A stretch of 64,000 nt of DNA, taken from Diphasiastrum complanatum (lineage: Eukaryota > Streptophyta > Lycopodiopsida > Lycopodiales > Lycopodiaceae). Each line of letters opens with the position of its first letter. The first letter of the stretch is position 1. Under the pieces are notes generated by a model. The model saw only the letters and a list, made by a program, of their open reading frames with translations. It searched no databases and had not been told where the DNA came from. Position numbers and translations under genes: made by a program. Shown here piece after piece: positions 58,695 to 64,000 of this stretch. The stretch lies in NCBI GenBank assembly GCA_029204225.1, contig CM055111.1, forward strand, positions 700,453 through 764,452, in the 5' to 3' direction.

Positions 58695-59400
58695 TTAGTA
58701 GAGCGTTTTCTTCGCACGCCTTTGCTGGATGAGGTAGGTGGTGACGTCCTCCATAAAGTTGAGGCGGTCCAATTTCTTCAAGTCCTTTGGCGTGTGAAGA
58801 GACTTGTGGGCCCTCCGCAGCCAATCTTGGTCAACCCATGTTTGGAATCGGCGTGTCCATGGATCACCCTGAAGCGCAACTCGGTAATAGACACGAGCTA
58901 TTGGCAGCTGATCTTCGATTTTGTTTGAAGGTAGTGCCTTATTAACATCAAAGAATATGAATGGCAGAAAATTGTCCCATTTAGTTTCGATTCCCATCAG
59001 ATGTTCCAAGTCCCAGGCGTAAGTGGCTGCCGTGCGGACTGTTGGATCGGGACAATCAATATATTGGTTGGCGAACGCGGTGAGAGCCCTTCTAGCATCT
59101 ACATCCGTAGTCCACCCATATTCTGGTGGTATTACCGGCCAATTAAAATTATGCAGTGTGATCTTGTCCAGAGGGGTGCCGCATTCCGCCCATTTGGATT
59201 TTCGTGGACATGGCAAGAAGTGTGTGTTCACCCGTAATTGTTGTGGACTCGTCACGTAGGCCTTGATGGCCGCAGAGTCTCTTTCAAACAACTATTGACG
59301 CCACTCTGGTTGTAGTTGGAGGGTGGGTAATACTTGCAGTTCGTTGCCCTTGATTGTCTGAGCAGAAAATGATATCTGCCAGCCGCCTCTTGATGACTCA
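58695..59400 (-). CDS. C-terminal domain of the gypsy accessory region, unknown family
   Basis: The minus-strand frame 59291-58695 (198 codons) reads SPQQLRVNTHFLPCPRKSKW, PVIPPEYGWTTDVDARRALT, ATYAWDLEHLMGIETKWDNF, LPFIFFDVNKALPSNKIEDQ and ends in LIQQRRAKKTLY. The same frame extends back to about 59400 (FSAQTIKGNELQVLPTLQLQ), across one stop just before FERDSAAIKAY. It is rich in Trp and charged residues and looks like a folded domain. I recognise no family. It lies downstream of pol in the same orientation. Confidence 0.55.
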
Positions 59401-59629
59401 TGGGGATACTTTGATATAGAAATTCGTTGATTTTTTCCTCCATGGACTTTGGTCTTCAAAAGGCCCGGCTGGCAGATATTGTGCGTGAACCTTTGGATGA
59501 TGTGGCTTGGCTTTGGCTGGTAGTTGCGCCTTGGCCCTGGTCTCGCGTCTCAGCAGCCGTATCCGTCTGCCCTTGGTCCTGGCCTTTTGACTCTTGATCT
59601 TGTTGAAATCCCCCTGCTGCCTGCTGGCT

Positions 59630-60473
59630 CTAGTCTTGGGTCTGTGCAGCGTCAAAAGTAGGTGGCAGTGGAATTACCATGGGGGTGGGTTGGGCGTTCG
59701 TTTCCATGAATTTTTGGCAGGCCTTGAGGGCTTGTTTGGCGTGGGCGAGCTCGTGTGTTGCACTTGTCCAATATTTGTTGAGCTCTGTTTGGTAGTTGTT
59801 TAAGGTTTGGCTATAAACCTGCACCTGACGCCGTAGAAGATTCATTTCTGATTGAGAAAGCGGCCTTGAGTCCAATGTAGGTCAAGCGAGCTTTTCTTCT
59901 TGTAGGGCTTTGACCTACGTCCCCAGGCGCGTATTCTCTGTTTCCAAAAGGTTTAGTTGCACCTGGATGGGAGCAAGCCATTGGGATGCTTCAGATTGAA
60001 GCTCCCGCACCTTCGTGGAACGGTTTGTCCAAACGAGAGGATGGGAGGAGCAGAAGGGAACTAGAGGTGGTGTGGAGTATGGAAGAAGGTGAGGATGGAG
60101 CAGAAAGTGTATGGCGTGGGGGTGAAAAATTGATGACTTGCATCCACGCTAGAGTGTCGGGAGACAATTGAGAATCAGAAGGATTGAATGGAATGGAAGC
60201 AACGGTGGCGGCATGCGTGATGGAAGATGCGATGGTGATGGATGGAGTAGTGGATACTGGAAGAGAAATAGGAGTGGTATCAACAGAAGAAACGAGGATG
60301 GAGATAGAAACAGATGTGGATGGAACAGGAAGAGAGGTAGCGACAACATAAATCGGAGTGGGGGGTTGCAAGAAGAAGTGGCAGTGGTTGATGGATTGGT
60401 TAGTGCGGTAGTGGAGGGACGTCATCAGGTAGAAGGTGGAGATGTGGACGTAGAGGCAGCGCCACTCATTCAT
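59630..60473 (-). CDS. Middle part of the accessory region: S/T/P-rich stretch and coiled coil
   Basis: Frame 60473-59991 is dominated by S, T, P, V and I (for example PVPSTSVSISILVSSVDTTP and PPRHTLSAPSSPSSILHTTS), a low-complexity linker. Frame 59875-59630 reads SEMNLLRRQVQVYSQTLNNY and KYWTSATHELAHAKQALKAC, with a regular heptad pattern typical of a coiled coil. It is followed on the next stretch by a Q/T-rich linker (59655-59450). Stops and frame changes separate the pieces, so either introns or mutations are present. The similar bias and shared strand suggest they were one protein. Confidence 0.45.
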
Positions 60474-61251
60474 TTGCTGGCCGTTGATGCTTGAGATGGC
60501 AGATAAAGGTTAGTGTGTGGCACGAGGGTAGACAAAAGGGATGAGCATTGGAAATCGTGCACTTCACCTCGAGAAGTGCACAGACAAAGTTACACAACCA
60601 GGGGCTTGCTACGATTCGCTCACGGTTGTTGGGTTTGATGGAGTTAGTTAGTTCTCGAATGAGGAAGCTATGCCAGTCGTATGGCAAAACTGAAGGACCA
60701 GGGAATTTCATAAAGGATTCCACTATCTGACTCAGCAGCTTAGACTGGATTCTATCTTTGCGAAATGTTGAAATAACCAGAAAGTTATTCAACAGATGCG
60801 CAGCCGTCTGAATGACGGGTTCCGTGATAGCCTCTATCAGGTAACCATTGTTAGTTTGTATGGGAATTTCTGGTGTGGTTTGGGTGAGAAAAGGTTTGAT
60901 CAGACTTTTGGCATGGCAATGGGAGATGGGTTGACGATCACCAGACATAATGCCAATGGTGACCATCGAGTCTGAGTTAATCCTGACCTTGTATGTGGTA
61001 CCTTGGTACAGGAAGTGGAAGCGAGTCTTTTCCTCGTCCCAAGTGGCGTAGGCATGAAGGGCGAGGCCCATGTTAATCTCAGAATGGAAGAACGTCGGGT
61101 AAAAACCCATTGCCTCTAGAAGTGGACCGGCTGTCTGTAGCCATGGTTGGATCAGAGCGTCAGAGGGTAGAGGCCAAATCTGTGTGGCCTCGAGGATGTC
61201 ACGTTGGATCACCTGTTTGGCGCCAGAGTCTTCAGAAGATGAGGAGGCCAT
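60466..61251 (-). CDS. N-terminal domain of the accessory region
   Basis: A 261-codon frame starting at ATG: MASSSSEDSGAKQVIQRDIL, then LQTAGPLLEAMGFYPTFFHS, EINMGLALHAYATWDEEKTR, FHFLYQGTTYKVRINSDSMV and LPYDWHSFLIRELTNS. The layout (W/FxF..G..Y.V..D....GI; later a YPSLI-like WHSFLI segment) loosely recalls the putative plant transposon protein domain found in extra ORFs of Athila/Tat-type elements. This is a weak pattern match. It starts about 250 bp downstream of a TATATAAG box on the same strand, suggesting separate transcription. No signal peptide or transmembrane segment is evident. Confidence 0.5.
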   Translation of the reverse strand: MASSSSEDSGAKQVIQRDILEATQIWPLPSDALIQPWLQTAGPLLEAMGFYPTFFHSEINMGLALHAYATWDEEKTRFHFLYQGTTYKVRINSDSMVTIGIMSGDRQPISHCHAKSLIKPFLTQTTPEIPIQTNNGYLIEAITEPVIQTAAHLLNNFLVISTFRKDRIQSKLLSQIVESFMKFPGPSVLPYDWHSFLIRELTNSIKPNNRERIVASPWLCNFVCALLEVKCTISNAHPFCLPSCHTLTFICHLKHQRPANE

Positions 61252-61503
61252 GTTAGCAGTGATGATTAGAGGTCAGAAAAATAGAAAAAACGGTGGAAAA
61301 TGAAAAAGGGTGTGAAAACGGGAAAAAACTGTGAATAACGAGTGTTGGATGACAAGAAGTGTAGCTTAGAGCGCAGATCGGTGTTCAGTATGATCAGATG
61401 ATAGCTAGTAGGAAGTTTGGTCGCAAACGGAGAACTTGGTAATTTTAGTGTAAATTTCGGCAAAGCTTTGCTAGCAAAGGTGACAAATGACTCGAATTCA
61501 GCC

Positions 61504-61511
61504 CTTATATA
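61504..61511 (-). promoter_or_regulatory. TATA box upstream of the accessory ORF
   Basis: Minus strand CGCTATATAAGGGCTG. The spacing to the ATG at 61251 (about 255 bp) fits a promoter with a 5' leader. It could instead be the TATA box of an unrecognised LTR ending near 61.3 kb, but no primer-binding site follows. Confidence 0.45.
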
Positions 61512-61639
61512 GCGGAATTTAGAGTGCGTATTAGGTGAAATCCACTTTCCCTTGTTCAGTTCCACCCAAATTTTGGCAGGCACCTTCTTCAAAAAATTTG
61601 AAGACCTCAAGTAAGTTTGCGAGAGTTCCAAGGTGATTT

Positions 61640-62330
61640 GACTGCTATGCGAAGGTTCTGCGAGGGTTCAGGCTATCTACGAGGGTTCAACTCTCGCAGG
61701 AAGTGATCTCTCGCACAACTTGTTCCTGTGATTGGATTTTCAAGATCAGACCATGTAGACAGACTAATTTCACTGCTCTGATTTCATTTAGACACCTTGC
61801 GAGGGTTGGTAAGATGATCTTGAGGCTCTGCAAGGGTTTTGAAAATTCAGCTTCTGGGAACTCTCACATACACTAAAAAATGATGATTACTCCATCGAAA
61901 ACTCTCGCAGGGATTTTCATGGATGCATCTGGGTCAGATCTTGTGACTGTCCAAGTTTCAAGAGCTATCTCTCAGGGATCTCAAAAAATCATGAAAAAAG
62001 TGCTCTTTTAGAGTGTTTTTAGATGAGATCTCGAGATGTTCTGATTTTTAACTTTTGTAAACTGGTAATCAGCTTCATCCATGCTTTATTTGACTATTGG
62101 TGGTTCTCTGGAAGTTTTGATGGATACTTGGTAGTAGATCCATCAGTCACTCTGATGATCTGCTTCCTTCTTGATCCTATCTAGATCTGGATCCTTCTTG
62201 GATTCTGATGGATTTTTCCGATCTTGCTAGAATCTAGCTGAATGAGGATGGATCTAGCTTGATTTGGCTTGACCTTCTTAGATCTAGCAGTGATGGTTTA
62301 GTAGAATAGCTTTTGTAACATGCCATCGCC
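61640..62330 (-). repeat. Post-pol spacer with degenerate GCGAGGGTT and GGATCTAGC repeats
   Basis: Between 61620 and 61930 the word (T)GCGAGGGTT or CTCTCGCA(G/C) occurs about ten times on either strand. 62140-62300 has repeated CTTGGATT/GATCTAGC(T) words. No coding. The spacer separates integrase from the accessory region. Confidence 0.65.
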
Positions 62331-62339
62331 AATGTGGAT

Positions 62340-63400
62340 CTATCTTACTGCAGTGGCCAGTATTTGTACAACTGACTACCGTTGATGGGTGTATCGAATG
62401 GTGTCCCATCTAGCTTTTCCAAATTCATGGCTCCATGATTAAGAATTTCCTTGATCTTATAAGGACCTTTGCTTGTGAATTTTAACTATTCCTTGATCGC
62501 CTTGGTTTTATACATCAGGACCAGATCTCCGGAGCGAAGATCCTTCTTTTGTAACCTGCGATCATGCCATGCCTTGTGTCTTTCCCTTTCAGCTGCCAGT
62601 GCGTGCACAACTAGTAAGCGTGTTTCACAGAGTTTATGCAGAGCTTCGTGACGTAGTTGTAGAGATTTGGACTCATTAAGACGTTGCGTGGTGGCAATCC
62701 TTAATGAAGGAACTAAAAACTCTACTGGCATTACAACATCCTGACCATATACCAATTTGAAGGGTGTTTAATCAGTGCTTTCTTTATATGTTGTCCTGAA
62801 TAGTGCAGCATGCAACTTATGTTCCCAATCCAATCAACTAGCATCAACTGTTTTCGTGAGCACGCTACACAGGATCTTATTGGATGATTCTGCTTGCCCA
62901 TTACCACGAGGATAATAAGGCGTACTAGTTCTGTGGATCACGAAGAATTCCTCCAACAGGACCTTGATGGTCTCGTTGATGAACTCCGCGATCGCTTACT
63001 AGCTCCACCGGGCATCCAAAGCGTATAACTATATTTTCATAAAGGAACTTGGCAGTGGTCCTAGCATCAGCTACTCTTACTGCCTTGGCTTCGACCCATT
63101 TGGTGAGGTAGTCTATGGCTACGATTATGTATCGAGCTTTGGAACTCCTTGCTGCAGGGTGAATTGGACCGATGTAATCCAATCCCCACTTTTTGAGTGG
63201 TGCTTGGGTGAAGACTGGTTGTAGAAAGTCGTAATTCAATCTCGTTGGTCTCCTTGCCCTTTGGCACACATCACACTTTTTCAAGTATTCCTCCATATCC
63301 TTATGAATCGTTGGCCACCAACATCCTGATTGCAGGATCTTGCGAATTGTAATGTTAGATGCAAAATGACCCCCACTCATGCTTCATGTGAAAGCGAAAT
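62340..63400 (-). pseudogene. Gypsy integrase (non-chromodomain, Tat/Athila type)
   Basis: Minus strand order: the zinc-finger end CWWPTIHKDMEEYLKKCDVC with QRARRPTRLNY; first Asp in WGLDYIGPIHPA; second Asp in PVELVSDRGVH. A frameshift follows, and the other frame continues INETIKVLLEEF and YYPRGNGQAESSNKILCSVL with the catalytic Glu. Then LVYGQDVVMPVEFLVPSLRI and the C-terminal end KIKEILNHGAMNLEKLDGTP, with INGSQLYKYWPLQ before a stop. There is no chromodomain. All three catalytic residues are readable, but the frameshift after SDRG breaks the enzyme. Confidence 0.85.
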
Positions 63401-63512
63401 GATCTGGGTGGCCTCATGAGGAAGAATACACCGCCGTTAAATTCCATCTGGACCTCTTCGATACAACTGGCCGGCAATCACGATAAGGTCTAGCCTTTAA
63501 GATCAATTTCCA

Positions 63513-64000
63513 CTATTCTGCCTTTGGTAAAGATTTGTCTGGTTGGCCCCGCATTAGATATTCAACAATGTCGGCAGCCCATTCTTGTACTGTGTCCACG
63601 TAAAATAAGGCAGCATCTGCCAGCTCATCGTCGGGTTCGGTTGCAATCTCCTTCCCTTTGATTCGTGACACGTGATCTACCATGTAATGTTGTTTTCCCT
63701 TGCGAACTACTATCCGAAAATCAAACTCCAACAACAGAAGTAGCCATCTGGTGATTATTCCGGTGTTGCAAGTTTTATTAACGAGATAGAGCAAGGGTTG
63801 ATGGTCCGTATAAAAAGCAAAATGTGTGGCCATCAAGTAGTGTCGAAATTTCTTAACCGCATAGATCATTGCCAGTGCTTCCCACTCTGTGGTTGAATAA
63901 TTCATTTCGGTATCGCTGAGCTGTCGGCTTGCAAATCGGATTGGAAAGTCATTTTTGTGTTCACCTGGCTGGGTTAAGACTGCTCCAACTGCATACTTTG
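63513..64000 (-). pseudogene. Gypsy RNase H, running off the window
   Basis: Minus strand from the window edge: KYAVGAVLTQPGEHKNDFPI, RFASRQLSDTEMNYSTTEWE, ALAMIYAVKKFRHYLMATHF, AFYTDHQPLLYLVNKTCNTG. These are gypsy RNase H motifs, including the TEWEALA acidic site and YTDHQPL. The visible part (130 codons from the Met) is open. The linker ends before integrase with a short broken stretch (63381-63512). RT and gag must lie beyond 64000. Confidence 0.85.

Noticed and set aside
61266-61631. 121-codon minus-strand frame as a protein gene
   Set aside because: It crosses the TATA box and leader of the accessory region and has no protein motif. It is more likely untranslated.

Overview
The window reads as nuclear DNA of a land plant with a large, repeat-rich genome. 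The evidence is nested Ty1/copia and Ty3/gypsy LTR retrotransposons with plant-type primer-binding sites (TGGTATCAGAGC, TGGTATTAGAGC, TGGCGTCGTTGCC), chromodomain gypsy elements, long GA/CT and GT microsatellites, GT-AG introns, and one recognisable plant gene with introns. I cannot name the species. A fern, gymnosperm or other large-genome plant would fit, but that is only an impression. There is no sign of bacterial operons, a CRISPR array or an organelle.

Layout. 0.95-2.8 kb holds a minus-strand copia pol remnant with one reverse-transcriptase segment present three times in tandem. 3.3-8.4 kb is a plus-strand copia element with two 833-bp LTRs, inserted inside a GA microsatellite; it has gag but no recognisable reverse transcriptase. 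8.6-11.4 kb contains two exon-like segments with good splice signals, separated by a 240-bp CT array. 11.8-13.9 kb holds a minus copia integrase scrap and a SWIM zinc-finger gene fragment. 13.9-23.8 kb is a copia tangle: a plus element, a minus element with a full 5' LTR but only a stub of its 3' LTR, and the pol 3' half of another plus element. 24.5-27.5 kb looks like the LTR, primer-binding site and minisatellite-rich leader of a Tat/Athila-like gypsy element.

29.6-33.8 kb carries the one convincing cellular gene. It is a minus-strand ankyrin-repeat protein gene of four exons, predicted at 752 residues, with all three introns in phase 0. 35.1-37.7 kb is a decayed chromovirus. 39.6-46.4 kb is a nearly complete minus-strand chromovirus with a GAGGT target duplication. 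It is nested in an older LTR-like repeat that carries GC-rich palindromes, and it is itself hit by a tiny tRNA-like SINE flanked by a 16-bp duplication. 47-53.2 kb is mostly degenerate, with two more exon-like segments. 54.8-55.6 kb is the 3' end of another chromovirus. 55.9-58.0 kb has two oppositely oriented copia gag/protease remnants. 58.0-64.0 kb is the 3' part of a minus-strand non-chromodomain gypsy element. Its integrase is followed by a long same-strand accessory coding region with its own TATA box, and then an LTR-like end.

Nearly all coding capacity is that of retroelements (gag, protease, integrase, reverse transcriptase, RNase H), and almost every copy is broken by stops, frameshifts, deletions or active-site changes. 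The items most worth following up are the post-pol accessory region at 58.7-61.5 kb, the RT-less copia elements that keep long open frames of unknown origin, the 86-bp SINE, and the orphan exons. All coordinates of degenerate segments are approximate.
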